This document shows, piece by piece, positions 23,901-35,800 of a DNA stretch of 64,000 nucleotides (positions are counted from its first letter, which is position 1; each line of letters opens with the position of its first letter). Below the pieces are notes generated by a model. The model was not told the origin of the DNA. It worked only from the letters and a program-made list of their open reading frames with translations, and did no database searches. Origin of the DNA: Xylocopa sonorina. Taxonomy: Eukaryota > Arthropoda > Insecta > Hymenoptera > Apidae. Both the position numbers and the translations under genes were made by a program. The stretch spans positions 4,368,001-4,432,000 of the forward strand of contig NC_135195.1 in NCBI RefSeq assembly GCF_050948175.1. Reading direction: 5' to 3'.

Positions 23901-26900
23901 GACACGCAGAGATGCCCGCTACAATTTGGCAGCTGTACGTTTGCGACTTGAAAAGCTATCAGCATTAGTGAGAATAATTTTAAACATTCCAAACCTGACA
24001 CGCGATCGTCCCTTCTGAATAAACACTTTTTCTTCAAAATTCTCGACAAGTAAAACATTTTAGATAATTCACTAATATCCTCTTAATCCATTTTCAAACT
24101 AGAGTTTCACTTCTGACCAAAAAAATCGGTGGCAAAGCTCTCGCAAACTTACGAACAAGGGTTACAAAGTATAATTTCGAGTCAACGTTTTTTTCTTACG
24201 ATTTGAGACCAATATGCGGACGTTGGCATAGCTGTTGACATTTTTGGCGAACGTGTCGCATTCGTGGCAGGGTTGCGATTTCAAATCGGTAACAGACGCG
24301 GTAGCAACCTTCTCTCGACGAATTCGACGCTTTTTATTTCCTTACGGCGAACAGCATCTCAGCGACACCACGGCGATACTTCGATATTCCCTTGATTGCA
24401 GTCGGTTACACGAAGCGGGACGTGATCTACAAGTGGAACAGCGCCCGACAAGTAGCAATCGCCGAGGACATGAAATTATCCCAATTCGATTTAGTCGCGA
24501 ACCCGACTGCGAATTATTCTACGTCCTCGACGCTCTCGCACGGTGAGTCGATGCATGCTCTTTCACCTCGTCAATTTAAAATTCACCATTCAACGATAAT
24601 TACACCAAAATGAGTATCGAGAAACTTGAACTCTCGTTCGAACTTAATCATTCAAAGTGCAAATAAGAAATATTCGCGACAACTTATAAGTAATTAATAG
24701 ATAATTTCTATTAAATAACGTTCATCGATAACCACATTTATTAGAGCACGATCTTATTTCTTTTTATATCTAGATGAAGTTAATTGAAAGTTAATTGACA
24801 GAAGTTGATTGAAAGTCAACAGTCAAGTGGATTTCCGACCGATCGAACCGTAGAAGTCCTCGTCAGAGATCTTTCATGGTTCTCAGATATGACATAATCC
24901 GATTCCTCTTCCTGTTCTCTAAATAGAGCGTTCATTGATCGCGAATCTAAAGTCCACGCTCGAAACGCGCAGAGAACGAAGGAAATGGAACAACAATCGC
25001 AGATTAAAAAATTTAATCCCGATCTTTCGTAGACACGTACTGCTGGCGTGTGATTAAATCGAAACGCCTCGAGTGCGAATTTGAAATATTATAATTACGT
25101 ATACGAATCGAGAGAAGGGCGCATTAATTATAAAATTGTCCATCAATATCAAATATTTTCCTCTCGAAAAATATCGCGATACGTACACGCGTATGCTTGC
25201 GATCTAATGAAATGAAAAAAGTTTCTACCTGACGCTTAACTGTTCCCCTGCGAAACAGATCCAAAGTACGTAACAAAATTTTCATATTCAATTAAAAATA
25301 TATGCCATTATAAACTTTGTCTGTGTTCCGTGCGACACGTTTATCATTTTCATCGTAAACGTCACAAATTTTTAGTATAAAACGATGCAGCCATACTTTT
25401 AAGACGAAAACTTACCCTTAAAAGAACAACCCCATCCAGAAAAGGCTAATAATGAAAGTTTCAATCAGGATCTCCGATATCCTCAAGCCACGAAGAGAGA
25501 GAGAGAGATAAAAGAGTAAAAATCCTAAAGGAAAACAAATCGCGTCGCCCAACGAGAACCGTTGAAATCCGCGAGCGTCGAAGAGACGAGCAAGGCTCGT
25601 TCGAATTAGAGAAACGAGGGAACGAAAATGGTCTCTTAACTCGAACGCAAAGATACTCGATTGGAAACTTTTATCTGGCCACGTTCACGGATTCTGCAGG
25701 GATATCGACGCTACGAATCGGAAGTGGCGCGAGGAAACAAGTGGGACAAGAAAAAAGAACAAGATGACGACGAAGAAGAAGAAGAAGAAGAAGAAGAAGA
25801 ACGAGATGGAAGAAACTGGGCAGAGTTTCCGCGTTGAAACTTGGCAGCGATAGAAACGACGACTAATTGCAACATCCTACCGGAGAAAGCTCGTTCCTCT
25901 TGCATTTCCATCGGCTGACAACGAGGGGTTGAAAGAGGGAAGCCGCCCAGTTGCGAGGACTCCGACTTTTAATTGGATTAGCATCGATTAATAGTACGCA
26001 AACAAGCGTCGCGTCGATGCTGCTTGCAATTGCGTTCAAGGCAACGGAATTTATCATCCTTTCAAGCCTACGTGAAACTTTGGAACAATTTAACTGGGGG
26101 AGGTTGAACGAACAAAAAGGACCCTATTCGAAAAACCATTGGTTTCGCTCTCGATGAGTTTCATTCCAATTTTCTGTGTTTGTAGACTCGTATATGATAC
26201 ACGTTCGAGTACTGAGGCATTATGTGTTGAGAAAAGCACTTATTTCGTTCGGACATTGCGTTCACTGGTTGTGCTTTGGAGTTAAGTCTTTAAATGTTAT
26301 AATTCTGAAACGAAGAGCTTTCTCAGGATGCGACTTATACCATTCAAAGAGCATGAAGTAAGCTTGATGTACTGAGGTTCTTGTTAACATTTGAGAATAC
26401 CTCATTTTTCATTTTTCACAGACGTAAAAGCTAGAAATATGTCTAAATATCAACTTAAAAAATTTGGAAAAATAAAAATTCTCGTACCATTCAAAAGATT
26501 GAATTCCTTGTGATTATTTGCCACAAGATTCAAGTCGATATCTGATATTTTTCAGTGAAGCGTGATAGCCTCCAGAAGGTTTCTAAATGCGTACATTGAA
26601 CACCCACCATTATTTGAAAGGCTGTGAAAAAGTTACGTTGAAAATTGCTAACCCATATATGAATTTACAATTGTACAAATCTTCAACGAAATCCATTGAA
26701 GGCGAAAACATGTGGTTTCTTCCTACCCAACGCCTTAATTCAAATAATTTAAATTTTACCTCGCATTACATACAACTATTATTTCTTCGAGACGAAATAT
26801 TAAAGCTGTCGCGTCTAAAATTCTCAGTTCAACTACGAAATGGAAGAGTGATAGCTTTAAAGAGGACAGTGGACACATCTCTGACGATCAAGTAATTTCA

Positions 26901-29900
26901 CAGGCGCCAACGCGAAGCGATCAATGCCCGAAATGGATGGTCTCTAATTTCCTACCAGCAGTGTACGCGAATACGTATCGCATCCTACGATTCTCGTCCG
27001 ATATGTTCGCGTGTAGAGGGCGCACATCCGGTGTTCAGAGTCACGAAAGAGTTAAAGGGTCCACAGGCGCAGCGCAAACATCCGCGTATCATCGGTTCCT
27101 GTTTGCGTACAGCAAATTGAAACGGGACGTGTCGAACACTGGAAATAAGGTAATACGTGGAAAACAAAAAGAAGGACGCGTGCGCCAACGGAAGTTCTGA
27201 TCGCGTCGCTCCACCTTGTAAATGTCATTGGGTGAAAAATGCGAGTAAACAGACAGTAGCAGTGTTTTGCGTTTCGTCTGCGAGGGACTGGAAGGACTAA
27301 TGACTTTGGCGGTGTTTGATTTCGATTAAAGTCGATATTTAACGAACCACGGGTCAAGATTAAAATTACGACGAGTGCTGAGTAAATATTATATACAGTT
27401 AGGTAGTCAGAGTAAATTGAGTGAGTCACGCTCTTATGAGCGAAGTTAGTTTAGATTTGTCTAATGTATCTTCGAATCTCTCTTCTCTCTCTTTGTGTTT
27501 GATACTGCTTGTATTGAGATAAAGATCTAATGAAGGTGCAACGTAGAGATTTAGTTATAGCTGTTAACCCTTTCATTAGGCATTTTTGCACTGAAAGACA
27601 TTGGAAACGATATCATTTGTTTCTTTATACTCTTCATTGTTGTATTGCATTTTTTCTAAGCGCCTATAAGCATCACAAGCGCAAGTTTTCGAAGCGCCTT
27701 TAGGCGCTAAGAGTAGTCAGAGGGTTAAGTCGAATGAGATGTACCAATGGCGCAAATTAAGTATCATATATACTAAGATATGGAAGTAGATTGTGCTAGA
27801 AGAATTAATCTAACTCTTGCTGGAATATTTTTGTTAATTTCTTCAGTAAAATTAATATAACTCCCCTTTTATATTTCTAAGAAAAAAAAAGAAGAAGTGT
27901 GGTAGGTCCTGGATTGACTCTTTCTCTCCTACAACATACAATGCACATAATTAATACTTGCAGAATAAAACAAATGATGTCATACAAATTAAATTCTGAT
28001 ATTACTGTGGCAACAAGTACAATAATAATTCCGTTGGTATACTAAAAGGTATTGCCTGATTCCAGCGGAGTACTCGATGCTGCTGGTATATTTTCATCTG
28101 CAAAGGCACATGGGCAATTTTCTCATACAAGTTTACGGGCCCTGCGTTTTACTAGTAGTCCTGTCCTGGGTCTCCTTCTGGTTAAATCGAGAAGCCACAG
28201 CAGATCGTGTGTCACTAGGTAAGCTCTCGATCTACCATTCCTCCACTTACACGACCAGTCACCTAAAATCAAGAACAATTGTCAGAACATTTTGTGATTG
28301 CATTATAGTATTGCCATTTCTGTTTTAACTTATTGCGTTTATGTAAGCTCCGTTGTTTCCATATTTTTTTGTCTTCCACTGCAAAGAATTGACATTGAAA
28401 CACATTTATAATATAACGAGAGTTGGCAATCGATAAGACGAGTATACTCGCGGGTGGCAGCGAATGGTTTAACAGAGTTTTGTTCGTTTTTTTGTAAGGG
28501 CGTACGCAAAGTAAATAATTGATGTCTGTTGAAGGAATAACGACCGTGCTGACGATGACATTTTTGGGATTGGAGGCGCGGACCGATCTGCCGAAAGTTC
28601 CTTACCCCACTGCCCTAGACTTCTTCGTTTTCCTCTCGTTCGCGTTCATTTTCGCCACCATCATACAATTCGCGGTGGTGCACTACTTCACCAAATACGG
28701 CTCTGGCGAGTGTTACTTCAGCTCCGATCTGAGCGAAAGCGAGAGCTCCAGCGACGAGGAAGTGGCTGACACGCGACAGCTCAAGAAAGACCCGGTAATT
28801 TTCTCACCTTTCATCTCCCAAACCTAGTAAGAGGGACCTTCTTAAGAGTTGCATCAACGTTTGCACAGCAATCGCAGAAGATACTTTTGACAGTATCTGC
28901 CAGTATCGTGAAATCGTAAACTGTTGTAACGAAATATCGGGATTTTCTTTATTTACTGTTGGAATTAGAACGAGGAGAGTAATGGAGTACCACAAGCGTT
29001 ACCATTTTATAAAGAGTAACTAAGAATTGTGTACAAATTGAAAACTACTCGACATATGAATAGAAAATTAAAACTTATGAGAGATTAGCAAATGATTGTT
29101 ATTTAACTGATAAATGTCTCAATACGACAACAATAATAACGAGGAGTGTAGCAAATGTTACCATTTTAAAAAGAGTAATTAAGAATTGTGTACAAATTGA
29201 AAACTACTCGACAAATGAATAGAAAATTAAAACTTATGAGAGATTAGCAAATGATTGTTATTTAACTGATAAATGTCTCAATACGACAGCAATAATAACG
29301 AGGAGAGTAGCAAACGTTACCATTTTAAAAGGAGTAACTAAGAATTGTGTAGAAACTAAAAACTAGTCGACAAATGAATAGAAAATTAAAACTTACGAGA
29401 AATTAGTAAACGATTGTTATTTAACTGATAAATTCGGTACGACAGCAATAATAACGACGAATATATGACTGAGCTCGTCGAGCGTTCGTACTCGGTGAGA
29501 AATCATGCAAAGCTCCGCGATCTTGGCAACGTTCCACAGTGATATCGGGAAACCCGATTTCAGTTCTCGATAAAAATTGAAATCCTTGCTCTGCCAGTGT
29601 AATAATCTATCATATCCACGGCTCGCTTTCTTACGTTCCCCCTTTCGCGATATTACACGCATGCATGCGCGAAAACATCGTAGCGGGCATTAACAAGCGG
29701 ATGATCCAGAAACCGAGAATTCGCCTGGTTTACGTAATCGCGATCTGTACAAAGTTTATGCGGTTCCGTTGCAGCCTTCGACCAATCCTCGTCAGACGTG
29801 ACACAGATTTATTTTTGTGACTCAAATCGCCACAAAGGGACTCGCGATTAATGAATTTTTCATTGTTCAAATGAGACGTATGTAGAGAAACAATGTACGA

Positions 29901-30982
29901 AGTACTTGGTCCTTGAAACTTTAATTTGCATAAGAGAAAGAATACCTGCTTCCTCCAGTTTCTATACAACCACGGAGGATGTGAAGCATTCTTAATTAAG
30001 TGAGAAGAACTGGGAATTGTTGATCAAAGACGAACTAGTCGAATCCAATGAACAATTAAGTTGCTCCAGTTGTAAATTTGTATTACTGGGGAATAACAAG
30101 TATTAGTAGATTGAAATGGAAATATTTTATTAAAATATATTTAAATATCAAAATTCCAAGCTGTAGGAGTTCCCCTTTATGTCTCGAAATCTTTAGACAT
30201 TGCTTTCGTTCTACTATTATCAGTAATTATATAGTGCAATAATACTTTTAATATCATGTTTAAAGGAAATCCCTTTACGTGTTGTAAAACAATCCGTAGT
30301 TGGCACTTTAAATTCACCCTTTTGCAGCTCAACCACTTCTACTTGAATATCGTATCATTTCGAGTGAAATTATTCATTTCTTACTACCCAATTTAGATTT
30401 GTTTCTTTCATTTTTTAAATAAAACACTTTTTACTTGCAAAAGCATGAATTCGTTCAGCAAAACGTGTGAATGTGCTTTCCAAAAGGTTTTTAATGTCCC
30501 TTAGAAACGAGTGAATTTAAACTACCAACGCTGTCTAAAAACCTGCGAGGCGGACAAACGACTGTAACGTCATTACTGAGATCCTCTCGTTCCAGGTACC
30601 CGAGTCGCACAAAAGAGCTCCAGGGAACCCAGCGCCCAGAGAGCACCCGAACCGTAATTTCACGATGAACGAGGACGGCATGATCGAGGTGATCCCGTTG
30701 TCCGCGATCCCAGAGCCCGTCAGGGATCCCGCGGTGGGCCACTGGCAAATGTCCTGCGTCGCGTGCAGCCCGCCGCCGCGCGAGCCGCCGCCAACTAGAA
30801 AAGCATCCGGCCGAAGACGTCGCAGGAGGACGCCCAGGTACAATTCCGTATCGAAGATCGATCGCGCCAGCCGCATCGTGTTCCCCGTCTTCTTCCTGGC
30901 GATCAACGTGTTCTACTGGTACGCGTATCTATCCAGGAGCGAGCGCATCAACTACCACAACGTGAACTCGAACGGCACGTGA
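2727..30982 (+). CDS. Grd: GRD-type GABA-gated ion channel subunit (Cys-loop receptor), 5' end outside window
   Basis: Cys-loop ligand-gated channel subunit of the insect GRD class, expected in neuronal plasma membrane. Exons: 2727-2919, 4041-4261, 23852-23934, 24402-24542, 28066-28218, 28535-28794, 30596-30982. All junctions keep frame, giving about 479 residues. Seen in order: N-terminal ligand-binding segment (ISELLDNLLRGYD), the Cys loop with 13 residues between cysteines, the SFGY segment, M1 (FLIQVYGPCVLLVVLSW), M2 (RVSLGITTVLTMTFL), M3, a short charged M3-M4 loop, and M4 (RIVFPVFFLAINVFYWY) just before the stop. From family knowledge, Drosophila GRD with LCCH3 forms GABA-gated cation channels. 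The pore here has Ala-Asp where RDL has Pro-Ala, which fits that. The signal peptide and first exon(s) are missing, presumably upstream. The 19.6-kb intron holds a large foldback element. RDL or LCCH3 would be the alternatives, but the M2-M3 and Cys-loop sequences fit GRD better. Confidence 0.9.
2920..4040 (+). other. Grd intron, 1.1 kb
   Basis: AT-rich intron between the first two visible Grd exons, ending in a clear acceptor TTTCTGTGCAG. The open frame running into it from the exon (to 3237) is intron read-through, not protein. Nothing else is recognised in it. Confidence 0.75.
4041..4261 (+). CDS. Grd: Grd exon B: ligand-binding loops
   Basis: Encodes TYSMDCYFRQSWVDRRLAF, LARIWKPDTYFYNGK and FVRLYQDGRVLYSSR, the conserved strands of the GABA-receptor extracellular domain. 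Donor GTAAGG follows at 4262. The exon ends after two bases of an arginine codon, completed at 23852. Confidence 0.95.
14375..14632. repeat. Two-copy tandem duplication, 136-bp period
   Basis: The copy from 14375 (TAGAGCGACGATTTGCGAGG) recurs from 14511 with substitutions. Both copies carry a GGAATATCGTTC element and a GGTGTCGCATTAA element. Divergence between copies looks moderate. No coding sense is seen. Confidence 0.75.
16218..16470. repeat. Small inverted-repeat (MITE-like) element made of short repeated motifs
   Basis: The left end has GGCACTTTAAATTC (16227-16240) and the right end carries the inverted GAATTTAAAGCGC (16448). Between them, variants of a motif of about 20 bp (TTCACCCTTTTTCAAATCAA) run forward at about 16257-16345 and inverted at about 16381-16455. 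The same left-end sequence recurs at about 30300-30322, so this is probably a dispersed non-autonomous element. Confidence 0.65.
17901..18150. repeat. Two-copy tandem duplication, 140-bp period
   Basis: The segment beginning TACTACTTAAATATTTAA at 17901 recurs at 18041. Both copies carry AGAAGTACTTCGATTACAAA and end near TTGACCGCATTAAAATT. The second copy has a small internal deletion. Confidence 0.8.
21150..22805. repeat. Array of about eight 199-bp palindromic units rich in TGACGTCA
   Basis: Units repeat every 199 bp. About 2.9 units run forward up to about 21729, then about 5.4 units run in the opposite orientation. Each unit contains two dyads: one joins ATACCTCCT...ATGTTCTCCTG to its inverse, the other joins GCCACTTCT...TGACGTCA to its inverse. 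Each complete unit has three TGACGTCA octamers; I count 26 in the array. Overlapping open frames of 106 codons on both strands arise from the repeats in shifting frames (199 is not a multiple of 3) and are not genes. Confidence 0.92.
23119..23141. repeat. (ATAAT)n-type microsatellite
   Basis: Short run of repeated TATAA/ATAAT units in the outer right arm of the foldback element. Confidence 0.7.
23852..23934 (+). CDS. Grd: Grd exon C: Cys loop
   Basis: Encodes LTIKAGCPMNLENFPMDTQ then RCPLQFGS. The disulfide cysteines are separated by 13 residues, as in all Cys-loop receptors. Acceptor TTGATTTCAG precedes it and donor GTACGT follows. It lies only about 330 bp after the foldback element. Confidence 0.95.
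24402..24542 (+). CDS. Grd: Grd exon D: end of extracellular domain
   Basis: Joins across the 23935-24401 intron to restore SFGYTKRDVIYKW, then NSARQVAIAEDMKLSQFDLV and the NYSTSSTLSH region ahead of M1. Acceptor CTTGATTGCAG; donor GTGAGT at 24543. NYS is a possible N-glycosylation site. Confidence 0.95.
24543..28065 (+). other. Grd intron, 3.5 kb
   Basis: No nested gene is supported. It contains a GA-rich stretch with a (GAA)n tract at about 25772-25801 and scattered short frames on both strands. It ends with acceptor GATTCCAG just before the M1 exon. Confidence 0.7.
25772..25801 (+). repeat. (GAA)n microsatellite, about 10 repeats
   Basis: Uninterrupted GAA/AAG run. Read on the opposite strand it produces a poly-Ser stretch in a chance frame. 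Confidence 0.95.
28066..28218 (+). CDS. Grd: Grd exon E: M1 and start of pore helix M2
   Basis: Encodes AEYSMLLVYFHLQRHMGNF, M1 (LIQVYGPCVLLVVLSWVSFW) and the M1-M2 linker EATADRVSL. Relative to RDL (EATPARVAL), positions -2', -1' and 2' are Ala, Asp and Ser. The exon ends after the first base of the Gly 4' codon, so the pore helix is split by an intron. Confidence 0.95.
28535..28794 (+). CDS. Grd: Grd exon F: M2, M3 and start of the intracellular loop
   Basis: Continues M2 (GITTVLTMTFLGLEARTDL), then M3 (LDFFVFLSFAFIFATIIQF) and the acidic loop DLSESESSSDEEVADTRQ. The Ser/Glu cluster resembles casein-kinase-2 substrate sequence. Acceptor CTGTTGAAG is short of pyrimidines but frame and homology fix it. 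Donor GTAATT. Confidence 0.93.
28971..29454. repeat. Three-copy tandem repeat, about 160-bp unit, in a Grd intron
   Basis: Units start at about 28971, 29140 and 29299, each containing AAGAATTGTGTACAAATTG (with small changes), ACTCGACAAATGAATAG and GATTGTTATTTAACTGATAA. The third is slightly degraded. No coding sense is seen. Confidence 0.9.
30596..30982 (+). CDS. Grd: Grd last exon: M3-M4 loop, M4 and stop
   Basis: Begins with VPESHKRAPGNPAPREHP, continues through a Pro/Arg-rich loop (CSPPPREPPPTRK, then SGRRRRRRTPR) and M4 (RASRIVFPVFFLAINVFYWY), and ends RSERINYHNVNSNGT with TGA at 30980-30982. Acceptor TCGTTCCAG. The exon is GC-rich compared with its flanks. Confidence 0.95.
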   Translation, partial: VPESHKRAPGNPAPREHPNRNFTMNEDGMIEVIPLSAIPEPVRDPAVGHWQMSCVACSPPPREPPPTRKASGRRRRRRTPRYNSVSKIDRASRIVFPVFFLAINVFYWYAYLSRSERINYHNVNSNGT

Positions 30983-31845
30983 GATCGACGCGTGGACGTC
31001 GGTGTGAACGAAGACGCGCGAACAGATCCCTGTACGGACGCGAGAACATGTCCGTCGACCAATCTACGTTAGAATACTGCGGTAACTTTTTAAGTGTGAC
31101 TGGCACTCGTAACGAGGATCATTTCTGCGGCGAGGGTGAGGCTTGCGAGGGCAACGGGAAGCTTAAGCGGGGGTAGTTGGACGAATGTATGTACATTATC
31201 GTTACGCAAGTTTAACGTTCTAAGAACTAGGGTACGATGTATCGACGTCTATGCAACAGCTGAAGAAGTAGAACGTTTGACAAATCGACAGTTTCGCGAT
31301 TGTTATGGTTACAATAGTGGTACTGATTGGCGTGCTAATGTCAGGAGAGAAGCCAATGATGTAATTGCATTTTAGAGAGAATATGTCGTCAGTCCATGTG
31401 CGGTGATCACGTTTCTTTCTTGGGTATTTAAATGCCTAGTTCTTAGAAGCTTTGAATTGGGTGAAAAGGAAGAGCAGGAGAGGAATGTGGGTGTTATAGG
31501 CGTTGCAAGTATTTTTTCTATTCTTACATCGCTGTGTGCAAAATATTCGTCGATACACGGTTACTTTTGTAGTATGATTCCCTGGCGGTACTATTTTATA
31601 TCTTCAGTTGAATTCTGCTTCGTACTTTGTGGAATTAATTGTTTTAGCAAATGAGCGTTTCATATCTTGAGGCGTTATTTATATTAATGCTGTACATCGA
31701 TACTGTACTGTTATGTTGCGGCTTTTCAACAGAATGAAGGCATCTCGCAGCAGTGGATGGATCTCAGCAGGAATGTGGTCCTGCAACCGGATACAGAGAT
31801 TCAGAACAGCAAAAGCAATAGTCAAGAGTTGGATTTAACATACAC
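30983..31845 (+). other. Grd 3' flank, probable 3' UTR
   Basis: Downstream of the Grd stop codon. Short frames here (for example at 31136-31375 and 31403-31654) have no recognisable family. No single polyadenylation signal stands out. Confidence 0.45.
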
Positions 31846-31849
31846 CCTG

Positions 31850-32840
31850 ACAACACAACTTTATCACAATGAGAGCACTGTGATGTTACTTGCGCCGCGT
31901 GGCATCACTTCCATAGCCATTTACGTTCGTACTCGTCGATGTTCTGTTGTATGTTCATTCAGGAATTTTTTAATTTTTGTTTACTATATATTATTTATAA
32001 ATAATATAAATATATGATGTCATGCGGCGAAGTAACAGCACAGAGCTCTTACTGTGACAAAGTTGTGTTGTCAGGGTGTATATTTCAGTAGTTTTATTGT
32101 AATTTATTGCATATCTCACTAGTTTTACTGCAATTTTTCCTATATTTCCCGCTTTAGAGATAAGAGGGAGAAAGATATATAAAAAAAGCTATAAGAAAGA
32201 GTGAGACAGTTGATACCTACCCTGCTGAGGAACCCCTGGCGCCATCTCTGTAAAAAGTGCTCAAACTGGTCGCTCAGCGGTACCGACAGCGAAGTAAACT
32301 TTCAAAAACTACTGGCGCCATCTCTTGAAAAACCGCTGAACCTAGGCCGGTAATTAGTTTCAGTACTTTCCGTAGAGATGGCGATAGTAGTTCCAAGTAG
32401 TTCACTTCGCTGTCGGTACCGCTGAGCGACCAGTTTGAGCACTTTTTACAGAGATAGCGCCAGGGGTTCTAAAGTAGAGTCGATACCATCTGTCTCACTC
32501 TTTCTTATAACTCTCTAATATATCTTTCTCTCTCTTACCTCTAAAGCGGGAACTGTACAAGAAATTGCAATGAGAGTAGTGAGATATACAAGAAAATCCA
32601 ATAAAATTACTAAAATATACAATAAATTACAATAAAACTACTGAAACATACGAGAACTTACAATAAAACTATTGAGGTACACGAGAAATTGCAATAAAAC
32701 TACCAAAATATACAATAAATTACAATGAAACGATTAAAATATATACATCCCAATACAATTTTGTCACAGTAAGAGCATTGTAATGTCATTTGCGCCGCGT
32801 TACATCACTTCCATAGCCATCTACGTCCGTACAACATTCT
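31850..32840. mobile_element. Second foldback / inverted-repeat element
   Basis: Sequence around 32145-32345 is inverted at about 32370-32560, centre near 32357. Shared blocks include GAGCGACCAGTTTGAGCAC and GCGCCAGGGGTTC. Outside this, a segment with TCTTACTGTGACAAAGTTG (about 32070) is the inverse of 32760-32840 and also of 31854-31930, so the outer segment is present three times. The right part (about 32580-32745) is a degenerate tandem of ACAATAAATTACAATAAAAC units. No transposase is seen. Confidence 0.75.
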
Positions 32841-35800
32841 AATCAGATTGTAAGCTAACGCATAATCGGATAAACGACATTTTTCAACACCCTTCCTGGT
32901 TCTGCTATGTCATCGGCACACGCTAATGACGGTGCATCTTCGTAGAACGTCGACATCAGGTGCAATGCTCTGGGATGAATGCGCTGCTGTTCGAATGGTT
33001 GCGATAAAGCGGTCGCTTAAGTGCTGACACAATGGTATGCGGTGTTTCAAGGCTGTTCGTAACAGTACAGACGATTACTGCAAGTTGAATTATGCGACGT
33101 TAATACAAACATGGTCAAGCGATGAAAAATTATGTCACTGCTTATATAGACAGAGATACTTCTCACTGAACGGTTGCTGAATTGCGCTTTAGTTGGTGTC
33201 ACACAAGAATCTACGAGACTGCCTGTTCTGCGAACGTTCAACATTTTATTCTTTTCGAGGCAGTAAATATATACAGCTAATGTTAATGCGTGCAATTACT
33301 GGAAAAATTGTAAGACAAGGGATTAATATTCTGTTAACATCGTAATGCATAAGAAGTCGCATAGGTAATTTCTTCTGACAATGATGTTTGGTTTATCCAA
33401 AGTTCTGTATTTTTTAGCCATAGTCACTGTATGTGATGGAACTTGCGAACGATAATGTAACTAGACGAACGATATCGGGCGAAGGTATGAGACCAGACTT
33501 CGAAAGGTCCTTACACAACGTTGCTGTGAAAAAGTTCCACAGTTAGAGAATTCTACAAATTCTTTTTTACCTCTCTCTCTCTCTTTCTCTATCTCTTTCT
33601 CCTTTCAACATTCCAGATAGAAAAAAAAACGGAATTTAAATTATAAGATATGTTTTAAGTAGCATCATTGTTAATATTTGTATAATAATAAATAGTATGC
33701 TTTGTTTTTCAAAGGAAAAATAAAAATAATATATTGAGGGAGAGAGGACACCTGTAGTGATTTAATTCTTCTAGCAACAAGCAGTTAGGCCGTACGAATA
33801 ATTGCGTAACTAAAAATGTGCTGGTAATTAGCAATATACTAATTTATGTGGCGATGCTGTACCGTGTTGATAACACAGCGATACTAGAACAAGATAATCG
33901 GTGTAGGACTAAATTGCACTAATCGTCTTCAATGCAGATAACTGACTGATTGTTATAGGTTCGACCTTCGTCTAATGTCTAGTCTGTGAACTGTAACGAC
34001 AGATCCAGGATATGGGTGGCGGTTTCGTACCCTTGGCCGTTCGCGTGGGTTTTTAGCAATCAGTAGGATTTCCTTCTCTCGAGAAACACAGTGTTCAAGT
34101 TAGTCGACTATTTTTTGAGAAGAGAACTTAGTTTTAATATCTTCCTCGAACCTCGAACAGCAACACTCAGATCTGCCTCGATTTGAACGAATATCAAGTC
34201 GTAACTTATGAAATGTCCGCTTCTTCCAGTTGAAATAAATATATTTTAATTACCGTATATTTGTGGTACGACTCTCACACTTGTCTTTGGGAAGTTCGTA
34301 TCATAAGTATATATTTATCGACAAAAATATGTGCTCCTTGCAAAAATGAAGAATAATAGGTCCGTGAAACGCAATGAAAAAAAGAGAAGAGAATGAAAAG
34401 CGTTTACAAACAGATGTTTCGTACGTTACGATCTGATAAAGGTAATTAATATAATAAAAAACGTTCGAGGGCAAAGGAGAACAATAGTTGTGATTTTTTT
34501 AATCGCCGATGAAAAGAAATTTCGCGATACCTTGGGCGTTCGATCCTCCTCAAGGCATTCAACTTATACCATCCGTGCGTTTGCGGAGGCGAAAAGGTTT
34601 TAAATATAAATAATGCGGCACCGTTTAGGATAAATGTTTGTGACGATTACTTTGAATTCCTATCGAGCGTAAGTCACGTTGATCAGAAAACGGAGATAAA
34701 TGAGCCAGTTTGATTCGACGAAGAAATTAATGCTGGTGAAACGTACGGAATAATGTTTTAATCGTTAGAGGAACGTTTAGCGAGCGAAACGATAGAAAAG
34801 TTCAATGGTAAAACTGCGTATTATACATAGGTGCGACAATAAAAATCAATTTCAAAAATAGCTCCTTGTTATTCATTGCAACGTATGCTTGATACGCGTA
34901 GGGATTCGCGTACTGAGAAAGAAGATTTATCTGATACAAACCGTAAGTGCGCTCTACAAGCATTTACGAAACGTCCCTGTCGAATTTCTGCTTGAGACTA
35001 ACTGTTGTAAAAGATAGATAATAATACTAAACTATATAAGTCCAGTTCTAAGACGTAGGTATAAACAGTCGTTGATCCATGGTATGGCTTTTCTGCATAA
35101 GGAGTTCTTCAACCTTGTGCCTGCAAGCGCATATCCTCAGAAATATCTACATGCACCTGCTGAAAAGTATCGAAATAATGAAGTTAACATCTTTGTTGTA
35201 TTTGTACTACCAACATTTTTTGCAATCTCGAACGCGCCCACGTCATAGAAAAGTTTAGTGCTTTTTAATGAATGTGCAAAGATGTGTAGGTAAACGCATT
35301 ATCAATGGAAAAGGTATTAGATGATAATTGATAATGCAATACAGCGGTTCTAAACGGATCTATAGAATTGTAAGCCCCATTACGCAATGCAATGATTGTG
35401 ATAAGCTCGTACTTCAGTTTAATTAGGGGCAACTGGTCTGTTGGATTGGTATCTACATTTCTTTTTACATTATCTATAACAGAGAATAATTTATACAACA
35501 CTTTTCAGCTATCTGCAGTAATTACAAGAATGTTAATTACGCAGAGAATTGAATTGATCAACTAATCATCAGCTTGTTGGTTGAAAGCATTTGTAAGATA
35601 GACTTTGCTCTACGGTAATTACACTACTAAACAAGTAGTACGACCAAACGGACCGTCAGACGGCAAGTAGTAAAACCAAACAGGCCATCAAGCACAAGTA
35701 GAATGGGCAGACGCTATAAGGAATTTGCTTAACAGTAATTATACAATGATAGCATTTAAATGACGAAGATAGATATGATACATTATGTTCTTCTCTCTTC

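Noticed and set aside
25711..25911. Frame with a long poly-Ser run
   Set aside because: Caused by the (GAA)n microsatellite read in antisense; no other coding sign.
31757..32017. 86-codon frame starting MDLSRNVVLQ
   Set aside because: It runs directly into the second foldback element and shows no conserved domain or splice partner.
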